Of a stretch of DNA of 64,000 nucleotides, positions 25,271-34,274 are shown in pieces. Position numbers and translations under genes: made by a program. Location: NCBI RefSeq assembly GCF_028369295.1, contig NZ_JAQMYP010000044.1, positions 25,665 through 89,664 of the forward strand, given 5' to 3'. Each line of letters opens with the position of its first letter. The stretch's first letter is position 1. The notes under the pieces are model-generated. The model was not told the DNA's origin and made no database searches. It saw nothing but the letters and a program-made list of their open reading frames with translations. The stretch is from Streptomyces sp. HD. Its GTDB lineage: Bacteria > Actinomycetota > Actinomycetes > Streptomycetales > Streptomycetaceae.

Positions 25271-26314
25271 ATGCGCGCCACCACCATCCACGCCCCCTTC
25301 GACATGCGTGTGCAGGACGTGCCCGACCCCGTGCTCCAGGAGTCCACGGACGCCGTGGTCCGGGTGCTGCGCGCCTGTATCTGCGGCAGCGACCTGTGGG
25401 CGTACCGGGGCGAGGCGGCCCGGCAGCCGGGGCAGCGCATCGGCCATGAGTTCCTCGGTGTCGTCGAGGAGGCGGGTCCCGAGGTGACCGGGGTCAGGCG
25501 CGGCGACCTCGTCGTCGCGCCCTTCATGTGGTCCGACGGCGTCTGCGACTACTGCCGCGAGGGCCTCACCACCTCCTGCGAGCACGGCGGCTTCTGGGGG
25601 TCCGTCGGCTCCGACGGAGGCCAGGGCGAGGCCGTGCGCGTCCCCTACGCCGACGCCACCCTCGTCCAGCTCCCCAAGGACGCCGCCTCCGACGAGCATC
25701 TGCTGTCCGCCCTGCTGACCCTCTCCGACGTCCTGGGCACCGGTCATCACGCCGCCCTCGGCGCCGGGGCCCGCCCGGGTGCCACGGTCGCGGTCGTCGG
25801 TGACGGTGCCGTCGGGCTGTGCGCGGTACTCGCCGCCAAGCGCCTCGGCGCCGAGCGGATCATCGCGCTCGGCCGGCACCAGGTCCGCACGGACATCGCA
25901 CGCCGCTTCGGCGCCACCGACGTGGTCGCCGAGCGCGGGGACGCGGCCGTCGAGGCCGTACGCGAACTCACGCGCGGGCAGGGCGCACACGCCGTGGTCG
26001 AGGCCGTCGGTACCGAACAGTCCATGCGTACGGCGGTCAACATCACCCGGGACGGCGGCGCCATCGGCTTCGTCGGTGTGCCGCACGGCAGCGGCACCGG
26101 GCTCGACCTCAGCGTCATGTTCGACGGGAACATCGCGCTGCGCGGCGGCGTCGCTCCGGTCCGCACCTACATCCCCGAGCTGCTGCCGGACGTCCTGGAC
26201 GGCACGATCGACCCGTCGCCCGTCTTCGACCTGACGGTGGGTCTGGAGGACGTCCCTGCCGGCTACAAGGCGATGGACGAGCGCACCGCGCTCAAGGTCC
26301 TGGTCGCCAACTGA
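25271..26314 (+). CDS. Zinc-dependent alcohol dehydrogenase (MDR family)
   Basis: 347 aa. Catalytic zinc ligands lie in CICGSDLWAY (Cys about 38) and GHEFLG (His/Glu about 59). The structural-zinc lobe CDYCREGLTTSCEHGGFWG carries only three Cys of the usual four. The NAD(P)-binding motif is VAVVGDGAVGLCAV near residue 176. It oxidises or reduces an unknown alcohol/aldehyde pair. AAGGAC lies just upstream of ATG 25271. Confidence 0.88.
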   Translation: MRATTIHAPFDMRVQDVPDPVLQESTDAVVRVLRACICGSDLWAYRGEAARQPGQRIGHEFLGVVEEAGPEVTGVRRGDLVVAPFMWSDGVCDYCREGLTTSCEHGGFWGSVGSDGGQGEAVRVPYADATLVQLPKDAASDEHLLSALLTLSDVLGTGHHAALGAGARPGATVAVVGDGAVGLCAVLAAKRLGAERIIALGRHQVRTDIARRFGATDVVAERGDAAVEAVRELTRGQGAHAVVEAVGTEQSMRTAVNITRDGGAIGFVGVPHGSGTGLDLSVMFDGNIALRGGVAPVRTYIPELLPDVLDGTIDPSPVFDLTVGLEDVPAGYKAMDERTALKVLVAN

Positions 26315-26320
26315 GGCCGC

Positions 26321-27328
26321 TCACCAGCGGATCGGCACCGGCAGCGCCGTCAGCAGCCCCGACAGTGCGACCACCACCCCCAGGACGACGACCTCGGCCC
26401 GCGCGGGAGTACAGGCGGTCAGCGGGTCGGCAGCCCGGCGCAGCCGGATCCGCGCCCAAAGGGCGAGCGCGGCGACGGCCACCATGAGGATCACCTTGGC
26501 CAGCAGGGCGCGCCCGTACGCCGTGTCGGTCAGCTGCTCCAGGATCGTGTCCGACGGCATCCGGCGCAGTGAACTCCACACCCCTGTCGCGGTGACGGCC
26601 GCGAGGAGTACGGCCGCCACGCGCGCGTAGAGCCCCAGCAGCGCCGCGCCCGCCTCCCTGTCGTCCCACCCGCGCAGGGTCCGCAGGGCGTACAGCAGCC
26701 CGCCCGCCCAGAGCGACGCGCAGAGCAGGTGCACCAGCGTCAGTCCGGAGCCCAGCAGCGGGCCGTGCTCGGTCGTGGGGTGCGCCCGCAGCGACTCGGC
26801 GACCGCCACCGCGGCCAGCGGCCACACCTGGGTCGCCGGCCGGCGCGAGAGGGCGCACAGCCCGGCCACGGCGAAGGCGTTGACCTCCAGCAGGGCGAGC
26901 TTGCCGTCGCGCGACGCGTAGAGGCCGCCGACGTCGAGGTCCGCCGGGCTGGTCGGCACGAGGTTGCCCGTGGAGACGACCGAGGCGAGGCCCAGGGCGG
27001 CGACGAAACCGGCGGCGGCCGCGTACGGCGCCCAACTGCGGGGCATGGCCGGGGGAGTGCCGGGCATCGAGCGGGCCAGCCGACGCAGGAACAGTTCCCC
27101 CAACGGGACGCACAACGCCGCGAACAGCACCGTGCGCAGCAGCGCGATCCCGGCCGTGCCGGGCGCGGGGGCCTCCCCGGTGCCGTGCAGCGCGGCCGAC
27201 GGCCCGAGCAGCGGGATCAGCGCCGCGAGCGCGACCAGGACGAGCACGGCGACGGCCCGGCCCACACCGGGGCGCCCCGCGGGCTCACCCCCGGCGGACA
27301 CACCAGGGGAAGGTCTGGTCAACGTCAC
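26321..27328 (-). CDS. CopD-like copper-resistance domain membrane protein
   Basis: 335 aa with about eight transmembrane helices. The second half (LVHLLCASLWAGGLLYALRT ... ARVAAVLLAAVTATGVWSSL ... YGRALLAKVILM) is the CopD pattern; CopD moves copper across the inner membrane in plant-pathogenic Pseudomonas. There is no CopC domain in this protein and none beside it. GTG 27328 was chosen; the start could lie further upstream. It converges with the alcohol dehydrogenase, 6 nt between stops. Confidence 0.78.
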   Translation of the reverse strand: MTLTRPSPGVSAGGEPAGRPGVGRAVAVLVLVALAALIPLLGPSAALHGTGEAPAPGTAGIALLRTVLFAALCVPLGELFLRRLARSMPGTPPAMPRSWAPYAAAAGFVAALGLASVVSTGNLVPTSPADLDVGGLYASRDGKLALLEVNAFAVAGLCALSRRPATQVWPLAAVAVAESLRAHPTTEHGPLLGSGLTLVHLLCASLWAGGLLYALRTLRGWDDREAGAALLGLYARVAAVLLAAVTATGVWSSLRRMPSDTILEQLTDTAYGRALLAKVILMVAVAALALWARIRLRRAADPLTACTPARAEVVVLGVVVALSGLLTALPVPIRW

Positions 27329-27440
27329 CTCAGGATCTTCACAAAGCAACACAGAGCCGGGCAAGTGCCGGAAAACAAGTGGCGGTACGGCATTCCGCCC
27401 AGGGATACGCTTCCGACGGCCCCGGCGCTCAGACCATCAC

Positions 27441-27760
27441 GCGGAAACCGGGGCATCTGCCGCGCGGGCCCACCCCTGCGGAGCCGGGGTCTCTGCCGAT
27501 CAGCCTCGGCATCCGGAACCGGGGTCTCTGCCGCTCGACCCCGCCCCACGGGGCCGGGATTTCTGCCGCGCGGGCCCACCCCTGCGGAGCCGGGGTCTCT
27601 GCCGATCAGCCTCGCTACCCGGAACCGGGGTCTCTGCCGCTCGCCCCTGCTCCACGGGGCCGGGGTTTCTGCCGCTCGCCCCCGCCCCACGGAACCGGGA
27701 CCTCTACCGCTCAGCCTCGTCACACTGAGCCGGGATCCTCGTCGCTCAGACCCATCCCGC
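27441..27760. repeat. 35-bp GC-rich minisatellite with a 106-bp higher-order unit
   Basis: About nine imperfect units of 35-37 bp, each carrying GGAACCGGGGTCTCTGCCGC or a close variant, then a variable tail (gatcagcctcg, gaccccgccccac, gcgggcccacccct). A block of three units starting at 27461 is repeated at 27567, a 106-bp offset. The array fills the spacer 27329-27745 and touches the 3' end of the CoA-transferase gene. Frames are open on both strands but shift with the period, so I call it noncoding. Confidence 0.85.
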
Positions 27761-29113
27761 CGGATCCGCGCCCCAAACCCCCGGCGGCCGCCCCCAGTCG
27801 GCGGGACCGCCCGTGAACGACACTGGTGGCAGGGCGTACCGCAACCGCCCGAGGGGGCTGTCCCGCTCACTGAGCCAGGCGTCCGGAGCCGCGTATACCC
27901 GCTCCCCCCGCGGCCCCGGCCGGAGCCCGTTCACCAGCCACTGCGCGGTGCGCGCCAGTGACAACCGTACGCACCGGCCGTACCCCTGCTCCCGCTGCTC
28001 GGTCAGTGCCCGCAGTACCGCCGCCGCCAGCAGATACCCCGTCCCGTGGTCGAGGGCCTGCGCGGGCAGTGCGCCGGGTCGCTCGGTCGATCCCTCGATC
28101 GCGGCGATCCCCGTGGCGACCTGGACGAGACTGTCGAACCCGCGCCGCTCGCGCCAGGGTCCGTGGTCTCCCCATGCCGACAGCTGCGCCACGACCAGCC
28201 CGGGCCGGCGCTCGGCCAGCGCGTGTGCCGACAGTCCGAACCGGTCCAGGGCGCCCGGCCGGTAGCCGGTGACCACGACGTCCGCAGCGGAGAGGAGTTC
28301 CTCGAAGGCGCTCCGGTCGGCCGCCAGGTCCAGCGTCGCCGAGCGCTTCCCGAAACCCGTGTCGGCGTGCTGGTCGGCGAGTTCGGGCAGCTGCGGCGCG
28401 TCCACGCGCAGGACGTCGGCGCCGAGCAGGGCGAGCGTGCGTGTGGCGACGGGTCCGGCGATGACCCGGGTCAGGTCCAGTACACGTATCCCGGCAGCGG
28501 GCAGCAGGGGAGTGCCGTCGAGCACCGGGAGCGCACGCACGCGTGCCGTGTCCAGGCGTTCGTGCTCGACGAGCGGACGCCGGACCACCTCGGCGGCCTG
28601 CTCGTGCGCCGCCCATTCCTTCGGGGTGCGCAGCGCCACGGCCAGTCCGCCGGCCGCATAGACGGCCTTCTCCACCTCGTGAGAGGACCGCTCGGCCAGG
28701 GCCGCGCCCACGGCGTCCGGGTCCTCCTCGGCCACTCCCAGCGCGGCCAGGAGCGGGGCCCGGTGGTGGGGATAGTTCGCGTGCGTCCGCACCCAGCCGT
28801 CCGCCGTCGGCCAGAACCGCGACAGCGGCGCGAAGTTGACCGGTGCGCGGCCGTCGACCAGCAGATGCCGTTCACTCACGAACGCCGTGGCGATGGCGCC
28901 GTCGTCCAGCCGCACCCCGGGCACCTCGGCGAGCCCGGCCCGCCGCGCCCCCAACTCGGCCGCGGCCAGCGCGCACGCGCCCACGCACGCGCGCGCCAAC
29001 TCCCGTACGGGAAGGCGCGCATGAAGCGCACCCTCCCGCACCACGGTCGACACCCGGGGGAGCAGGGCAGGATCGCCGCCCACCGCGGACCAGGCTGTAC
29101 TGATTTCAGTCAT
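27746..29113 (-). CDS. CaiB/BaiF family CoA-transferase
   Basis: 455 aa, class III CoA-transferase. It contains GIRVLDLTRVIAGPVATRTL near residue 205 and GADVLRVDAPQLPELADQHA. DRFGLSAHALAERRPGLVVA follows, then LSAWGDHGPWRERRGFDSLV and VQVATGIAA. The catalytic Asp of the family probably lies in the FGKRSATLDLA region. The first 190 residues form a second partial domain, making it longer than single-domain members. ATG 29113 is directly preceded by dense palindromes, so it is likely repressed by a local or distant regulator. Only 35 nt separate it from the upstream protease gene. Confidence 0.85.
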   Translation of the reverse strand: MTEISTAWSAVGGDPALLPRVSTVVREGALHARLPVRELARACVGACALAAAELGARRAGLAEVPGVRLDDGAIATAFVSERHLLVDGRAPVNFAPLSRFWPTADGWVRTHANYPHHRAPLLAALGVAEEDPDAVGAALAERSSHEVEKAVYAAGGLAVALRTPKEWAAHEQAAEVVRRPLVEHERLDTARVRALPVLDGTPLLPAAGIRVLDLTRVIAGPVATRTLALLGADVLRVDAPQLPELADQHADTGFGKRSATLDLAADRSAFEELLSAADVVVTGYRPGALDRFGLSAHALAERRPGLVVAQLSAWGDHGPWRERRGFDSLVQVATGIAAIEGSTERPGALPAQALDHGTGYLLAAAVLRALTEQREQGYGRCVRLSLARTAQWLVNGLRPGPRGERVYAAPDAWLSERDSPLGRLRYALPPVSFTGGPADWGRPPGVWGADPAGWV

Positions 29114-29132
29114 GACTGCACTATGCAGTATT

Positions 29133-29154
29133 GACTGAATCAATATGTTCAGTC
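29133..29154. promoter_or_regulatory. 22-bp operator-like palindrome before the CoA-transferase
   Basis: GACTGAA-N8-TTCAGTC is a perfect 7-bp inverted repeat, overlapping the protease stop codon. Two further palindromes lie next to it: ACTGC-ACTAT-GCAGT (29115-29129) and CAGTCATGACTG (29107-29118), which covers the start codon. Shared GACTG half-sites suggest one dimeric repressor bound several times. Confidence 0.6.
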
Positions 29155-30684
29155 GACGGCGTCCAGCGCGTCAACGACGCCGAACCCGTAGAACCCGTTG
29201 AACCGCTTGCCGCTCTCGCACACCGCGTCCTGCTTGCCGTCGCCGTCCTGGTCGTACGACTCCGGGCAGCCCGGGTTGTCCGCCTGGGCCTTCAGGAGCG
29301 CCTGCAGCATCGCCGGAGTCGCCTTCGGGTACTTGGACTTCAGCAGCGCGGCGACGCCGGAGGCGTGCGGCGAGGCCATCGACGTGCCCTGCAGCCAGCC
29401 GTACTCGCCGTTCGGCATGGTGGACAGGATGCGGCCGTTCTGCGACGGGGTGTCCGTCGGGATCTGGAACTTCCGGTCGCCGCCCGGGGCCGCGATGTCG
29501 ACGACGCCGTAACCGTAGGACGAGTAGTACGACTTCTCGTTCTTGACGCCCGTCGCGCTCACCGTGACCACGCCCGGCAGCTGGGTCGGCACATCGAAGC
29601 ACGTGTGCGGGTCGATCGTGCGGTTGACCGGCGTGGAGTCGTCGGGGCTGGTGTCGTCGACGATGGAGTCGGCGTCCATGTCGTGGTTGGAGTTGCCCGC
29701 CGAGGCCAGGTTGAGCGTGCCCTTCTTCTGGGCGTACAGCTGGGCCCTGTTGACCGCGTCAACGATGGCCTTCTGGTCGGGGTCGTCCATGCAGTTGTAC
29801 AGCCACGGGTCAACGTAGTAGCTGTTGTTGGTGATCTCCACGCCGTGGTCGGCGGCGAACACGAAGGCGCAGACGACGTTCTCCGGGTAGAAGAGGCCGT
29901 TCTTGGGGTCGCTCACCTTGATGCCGGCGACCTTCACGCCGGGCGCCACACCCGCGACACCGATGCCGTTGCGGGCCGCGGCTATCTCACCCGCGACATG
30001 CGTGCCGTGGTAGTCCTCGGTCGGGTTGTACGGACGCCAGGCGCCCGCGCTGGTGTCCGGGACGCCGCCGACGCAGTTCGCCGACTGGGACGCGGAGAAG
30101 TTCGGGGCCAGGTCCGGATGGGTGTCGTCGACGCCGGTGTCGATGACGGCGACGGTGACGTTCGAACTGCCCGGGTTGATCTTGGCGGCCTTGTCGGCGC
30201 CGATCGCCCGCAGGTCCCACTGGTCGGCCTCAAGGGGCTCGCTGTCGGCCGCCGCGTCGGACACCCGCGCGGTCTTCGTGGCCTGCTTCTTCGTCAGCAG
30301 CTGGACGGGACCCTCGTCCGTGGTGCCGGCGGCGGTCAGCGGCGTCGTACGCGTCGCACCCGCCGACTCCACCCCGCGCACCTTGCGCATCACCTTGGCG
30401 AAGTCGGGGTTCGCCGAGTGGACGACGATCACGCCGATCTTGTCGTACGACGTCACGACGGTGCCGTCGGCCGCCGCGATCGCCTTCTTCACCGACTCGA
30501 TCGTGCGATGGTCCGGTCGGGTGTTGACGACATACGCCAGGGCGGTCGCGTCCGCGGCCTGTACGGACGGCTCCCCGAGCGGTGCGGCCGAGGCCGCCGC
30601 CGGCAGGAAGCCGAGCGAGGCGGTCAGTGACAGGGCGAGGGGTACGGCGAGGCCGAGTCGGCGTCTGGACCGCAGATGAGCCAT
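29149..30684 (-). CDS. Secreted subtilisin-like serine protease (S8)
   Basis: 511 aa with a clear signal peptide (RRRLGLAVPLALSLTASLGF ... AAASA) and an inhibitor-type propeptide to about residue 150 (TALAYVVNTRPDHRTIESVK). The catalytic triad is Asp in VAVIDTGVDDTHPD, His in YHGTHVAGEIAA and Ser in LQGTSMASPHASGVAAL; the oxyanion Asn is in LASAGNSNHD. It acts outside the cell. GGAG precedes the start codon. The last residues (DQDGDGKQDA) form a Ca-binding-like loop. Confidence 0.93.
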   Translation of the reverse strand: MAHLRSRRRLGLAVPLALSLTASLGFLPAAASAAPLGEPSVQAADATALAYVVNTRPDHRTIESVKKAIAAADGTVVTSYDKIGVIVVHSANPDFAKVMRKVRGVESAGATRTTPLTAAGTTDEGPVQLLTKKQATKTARVSDAAADSEPLEADQWDLRAIGADKAAKINPGSSNVTVAVIDTGVDDTHPDLAPNFSASQSANCVGGVPDTSAGAWRPYNPTEDYHGTHVAGEIAAARNGIGVAGVAPGVKVAGIKVSDPKNGLFYPENVVCAFVFAADHGVEITNNSYYVDPWLYNCMDDPDQKAIVDAVNRAQLYAQKKGTLNLASAGNSNHDMDADSIVDDTSPDDSTPVNRTIDPHTCFDVPTQLPGVVTVSATGVKNEKSYYSSYGYGVVDIAAPGGDRKFQIPTDTPSQNGRILSTMPNGEYGWLQGTSMASPHASGVAALLKSKYPKATPAMLQALLKAQADNPGCPESYDQDGDGKQDAVCESGKRFNGFYGFGVVDALDAVD

Positions 30685-30900
30685 GGGTTCTCCACATCAT
30701 CCGGAACGGAAGGCCCGCCCGAAGCAGGGATGGGTGGCCGGGCAGGTACATGACGATTCGTGCTGGAGCGAAGTTATCCCTGATCTTCCGGGCCAGCAAT
30801 CACTGATCCGAGCGACTTCGGAAAGAAGCCTTCGGAGTTGAACCGGTCCTCGCGCGGCGCCGTGACCTTGGGAAGGAGGCGCGAGCAGGATCGAGCCCCC

Positions 30901-30929
30901 TGTCGGATCACGCGCCGTGGCCCTAACAT
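30901..30929 (+). promoter_or_regulatory. Promoter of the DUF485-acetate symporter operon
   Basis: TGTCGG at 30901-30906, a 17-nt spacer, and TAACAT at 30924-30929. The -10 fits TANNNT; the -35 is a partial match. Confidence 0.5.
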
Positions 30930-30944
30930 CGCCACCCGGCTCAG

Positions 30945-30958
30945 GTGATCCACGTCAC
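30945..30958. promoter_or_regulatory. Candidate Crp-binding site
   Basis: GTGATCCACGTCAC matches the Streptomyces Crp pattern GTG-N6-GNCAC exactly and is a GTGA-N6-TCAC palindrome. It lies about 10-25 nt after the predicted transcription start. Confidence 0.5.
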
Positions 30959-31057
30959 CATGAGGAACAGAGCCGCATGCCCGTACCCAACTCGTCCCCA
31001 CCCCCCGACCCGCCCCCGTCCACCGACGCAACAGAGCCCGCAACGCGAGGAGACTCC

Positions 31058-31414
31058 GTGGCCACCGACGCACCGCCCCCCTCGAAAGAGCAACACAAAC
31101 TCCCTTCCCCCGAGGAGTTCGCCGAGGTGCAGGAGAGCGCGGAGTTCGGTGAACTGCGCCGCTCCTACCGCTCCTTCGCCTTCCCGCTGACCGTCGCCTT
31201 CATTGCCTGGTACCTGCTGTACGTCCTGCTCTCCAACTACGCGGGCGACTTCATGGGCACCAAGCTGTTCGGCAACATCAACGTCGCCTTGGTCCTCGGT
31301 ATCGCCCAGTTCCTCACCACGTTCCTCATCGCCTGGTGGTACTCGCGCCACGCCGGCGCGAAGCTCGACCCCAAGGCCGAGGCCATCAAGACCCGTATGG
31401 AGGGCGGCGCATGA
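31058..31414 (+). CDS. DUF485 membrane protein, symporter partner
   Basis: 118 aa: a soluble acidic N-terminus (LPSPEEFAEVQESAEFGELR) and two helices (FPLTVAFIAWYLLYVLLSNY and VALVLGIAQFLTTFLIAWWY). DUF485 (YjcH-like) proteins are encoded with acetate/cation symporters. GTG 31058 was chosen for its GAGGAG 5 nt upstream. Its stop overlaps the ATG of the symporter gene (ATGA). Confidence 0.87.
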   Translation: MATDAPPPSKEQHKLPSPEEFAEVQESAEFGELRRSYRSFAFPLTVAFIAWYLLYVLLSNYAGDFMGTKLFGNINVALVLGIAQFLTTFLIAWWYSRHAGAKLDPKAEAIKTRMEGGA

Positions 31415-33039
31415 GCCCCGCGATGACCCATGTGCAGCTCGCCGCCAACGAGGCCAGCGAGCACCGTCCGCTGATCATCACCCTGTTCGCGTGCTTCGTG
31501 GTCGCGACCCTGTTCATCACCATCTGGGCCGGCCGCCAGACCAAGGACGCCGCCGACTTCTACGCGGGCGGCCGCTCCTTCAGCGCCTTCCAGAACGGCC
31601 TCGCCGTCTCCGGCGACTACATGTCCGCCGCGTCCTTCCTCGGCATCGCGGGCGCCATCGCCCTCTTCGGATACGACGGCTTCCTCTACTCCATCGGATT
31701 CCTGGTCGCCTGGCTGGTCGCCCTGCTCCTGGTGGCCGAACCGCTCCGGAACTCCGGCCGCTACACGATGGGCGACGTGCTCGCGTACCGCATGCGCCAG
31801 CGCCCGGTGCGCACGGCGGCCGGCACCTCCACGATCGTCGTGTCGATCTTCTACCTGCTCGCCCAGATGGCGGGCGCCGGCGTCCTGGTCTCGCTGCTGC
31901 TCGGCATCACCACCGACGCCGGCAAGATCCTCATCGTCGCGCTCGTCGGCGTCCTGATGATCGTGTACGTGTCGATCGGCGGCATGAAGGGCACCACCTG
32001 GGTCCAGATGGTCAAGGCGGTCCTGCTCATCGGCGGCACGATCCTCATTACGTTCCTGGTGCTGCTGAAGTTCAACTTCAACATCTCCGACCTGCTCGGC
32101 AAGGCCGCTGAGAACAGCGGCAAGGGCGCCGCCTTCCTGGAGCCCGGCCTCCAGTACGGCGCCACCGGCACCTCCAAGCTGGACTTCATCTCCCTGGGCA
32201 TCGCCCTGGTCCTCGGCACCGCCGGTCTGCCGCACATCCTGATCCGCTTCTACACGGTGCCCAACGCCAAGGCCGCCCGTAAGTCCGTGAACTGGGCGAT
32301 CGGCATCATCGGCGGCTTCTACCTGATGACCATCGCGCTCGGCTTCGGCGCCGCCGCGCTGATCTCCCAGGACGAGATCATCGCCTCCAACCCGTCCGGC
32401 AACACGGCCGCACCCCTGCTCGCGCTGCACCTGGGCGGTGTCGACTCGGCATGGGGCGCGATCCTGCTCGCCACCATCTCGGCGGTGGCCTTCGCGACGA
32501 TCCTCGCGGTCGTCGCGGGTCTGACCCTGGCCTCGTCCTCGTCGTTCGCCCACGACATCTACGCGAACGTCATCAGGAAGGGCCAGGCCACCGAGAAGGA
32601 GGAGGTCAGGGCCGCCCGCCTCGCCACCATCGGCATCGGCGCCGTCTCCATCCTCCTCGGCGCCCTCGCCCGCGACCTCAACGTCGCCGGCCTGGTCGCC
32701 CTGGCCTTCGCGGTCGCCGCCTCCGCCAACCTGCCGACGATCCTCTACAGCCTGTTCTGGAAGAAGTTCACCACCCAGGGCGCGCTGTGGTCGATCTACG
32801 GCGGTCTGATCGTCGCCGTCGGCCTGGTGCTGTTCTCGCCGGTCGTCTCCGGCGACCCGAAGGCGATGTTCCCGGACGTCGACTTCGCCTGGTTCCCGCT
32901 GAAGAACCCGGGCATCATCTCCATCCCGTTCGGCTTCCTCATGGGCTGGCTCGGCACCGTCCTGTCCAAGGAAGAGCCCGACGCCCGCAAGTACGCGGAG
33001 CTGGAGGTCCGGTCCCTGACCGGCACCGGCGCCCACTGA
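31411..33039 (+). CDS. Cation/acetate symporter (ActP-like, SSS family)
   Basis: 542-aa symporter with about 13 helices. Typical ActP landmarks: FYAGGRSFSAFQNGLAVSGD near residue 47, YMSAASFLGIAGAIALFGYD, GTAGLPHILIRFYTVPNAKA near 270 and ASSSSFAHDIYANVIRKGQA near 375. It imports acetate or related short carboxylates with a cation. It is coupled to DUF485 upstream and followed by a strong terminator. A candidate Crp site upstream would fit carbon control. Confidence 0.9.
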   Translation: MSPAMTHVQLAANEASEHRPLIITLFACFVVATLFITIWAGRQTKDAADFYAGGRSFSAFQNGLAVSGDYMSAASFLGIAGAIALFGYDGFLYSIGFLVAWLVALLLVAEPLRNSGRYTMGDVLAYRMRQRPVRTAAGTSTIVVSIFYLLAQMAGAGVLVSLLLGITTDAGKILIVALVGVLMIVYVSIGGMKGTTWVQMVKAVLLIGGTILITFLVLLKFNFNISDLLGKAAENSGKGAAFLEPGLQYGATGTSKLDFISLGIALVLGTAGLPHILIRFYTVPNAKAARKSVNWAIGIIGGFYLMTIALGFGAAALISQDEIIASNPSGNTAAPLLALHLGGVDSAWGAILLATISAVAFATILAVVAGLTLASSSSFAHDIYANVIRKGQATEKEEVRAARLATIGIGAVSILLGALARDLNVAGLVALAFAVAASANLPTILYSLFWKKFTTQGALWSIYGGLIVAVGLVLFSPVVSGDPKAMFPDVDFAWFPLKNPGIISIPFGFLMGWLGTVLSKEEPDARKYAELEVRSLTGTGAH

Positions 33040-33052
33040 GCACCACCCCCGA

Positions 33053-33086
33053 GCGGCCGCGTCGTAGGTCTCTACGACGCGGCCGC
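33053..33086. terminator. Perfect 15-bp stem terminator
   Basis: GCGGCCGCGTCGTAG, loop GTCT, CTACGACGCGGCCGC. It starts 13 nt after the symporter stop. Confidence 0.9.
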
Positions 33087-33187
33087 GTCTTACGTCGTGG
33101 GATCGGGCCTGTGTCACTGTCAGTGCGGTCACGTAGGCTCGCAGGTGACGGACGTTGAATCTGGTCGTGACGAGGGAGGGGGCCCAC

Positions 33188-34177
33188 GTGCTCATCGACA
33201 CCTACGGCCGAGTGGCCACCGACCTGAGGGTCTCGCTGACCGACCGCTGCAACCTGCGGTGCACGTACTGCATGCCCGAGGAGGGCCTGCAGTGGCTGGC
33301 CAAGCCCGACCTGCTCACGGACGACGAGATCGTCCGCCTGATCGACATCGCCGTCACCTCCCTCGGTATCGAGGAGGTCCGCTTCACCGGCGGCGAGCCC
33401 CTGCTGCGCCCCGGTCTGGTGGGCATAGTCGAGCGCGTGGCGGCGCTCACCCCCCGCCCCCAGATGTCCCTGACGACGAACGGCATCGGCCTCAGGCGCA
33501 CCGCGTCCGCCCTGAAGACCGCGGGCCTGGACCGGGTCAACGTCTCCCTGGACACCCTCCGCCCCGACGTCTTCAAGACCCTCACCCGCCGCGACCGCCA
33601 CAAGGACGTCATCGACGGCCTGTACGCTGCCCGCGACGCCGGCCTGACCCCGGTCAAGGTCAACTCGGTCCTGATGCCGGGCCTCAACGACGACGAGGCC
33701 CCCGACCTCCTCGCCTGGGCCGTGGAGCACGACTACGAACTGCGCTTCATCGAGCAGATGCCCCTGGACGCCCAGCACGGCTGGAAGCGCGACGGCATGA
33801 TCACGGCCGGTGACATCCTGACCTCCCTGCGCACCCGCTTCGAGCTGACCCCCGAGGGCGAGGAGAAGCGCGGCTCGGCCCCGGCGGAGCGCTGGCTGGT
33901 GGACGGCGGCCCCCATGTGGTGGGCGTCATCGCCTCCGTCACCCGCCCGTTCTGCGCGGCCTGCGACCGCACCCGCCTGACGGCCGACGGCCAGGTCCGC
34001 ACCTGCCTGTTCGCCCAGGAGGAGACGGACCTGCGCGCAGCCCTGCGCTCCGGCGCTCCCGATGAGGAGATCGCCCGCATCTGGCGCCTGGCGATGTGGG
34101 GCAAGAAGGCGGGAGCGGGCCTGGACGACCCGAGCTTCGTCCAGCCGGACCGACCGATGTCCGCGATCGGCGGCTAG
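33188..34177 (+). CDS. moaA: GTP 3',8-cyclase MoaA (molybdopterin synthesis)
   Basis: 329-aa radical-SAM enzyme for the first step of molybdenum cofactor synthesis, converting GTP to 3',8-cyclo-H2GTP. The N-terminal cluster motif is CNLRCTYC near residue 24. FTGGEPLLRPG binds SAM. The C-terminal cluster ligands are in CAACDRTRLTADGQVRTCLF, and the chain ends in the conserved Gly-Gly. GTG 33188 has GGGAGGGGG upstream. No other Moco gene is in the window. Confidence 0.95.
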   Translation: MLIDTYGRVATDLRVSLTDRCNLRCTYCMPEEGLQWLAKPDLLTDDEIVRLIDIAVTSLGIEEVRFTGGEPLLRPGLVGIVERVAALTPRPQMSLTTNGIGLRRTASALKTAGLDRVNVSLDTLRPDVFKTLTRRDRHKDVIDGLYAARDAGLTPVKVNSVLMPGLNDDEAPDLLAWAVEHDYELRFIEQMPLDAQHGWKRDGMITAGDILTSLRTRFELTPEGEEKRGSAPAERWLVDGGPHVVGVIASVTRPFCAACDRTRLTADGQVRTCLFAQEETDLRAALRSGAPDEEIARIWRLAMWGKKAGAGLDDPSFVQPDRPMSAIGG

Positions 34178-34190
34178 CTGCAACGCCTCA

Positions 34191-34222
34191 AGGGGCGCGG
34201 GGAACTGCGCGACCAACCGCGA
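34191..34222 (+). repeat. Intergenic repeat family A, copy 2
   Basis: 19-nt core GGCGCGGGGAACTGCGCGA at 34194-34212, 16 nt after the moaA stop, followed by ccaaccgcgacgggcc. Confidence 0.8.
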
Positions 34223-34274
34223 CGGGCCGGCAGACGCGTAAAGGCGTGCACCACCTCGGACCGATGGCGCGCCA

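Larger units (their letters stand above)
30685..31057. other. Divergent spacer between protease and symporter operon
   Basis: 373 nt with no supported gene. It carries the promoters of the protease (minus) and the DUF485-symporter operon (plus), including a candidate Crp site. An in-frame ATG at 30977 could extend the DUF485 protein by 27 Pro/Ser/Thr-rich residues. Confidence 0.6.

Noticed and set aside
27441..27760. CRISPR array
   Set aside because: Units are imperfect, with related rather than unique tails, and no cas gene is present. It is a minisatellite.
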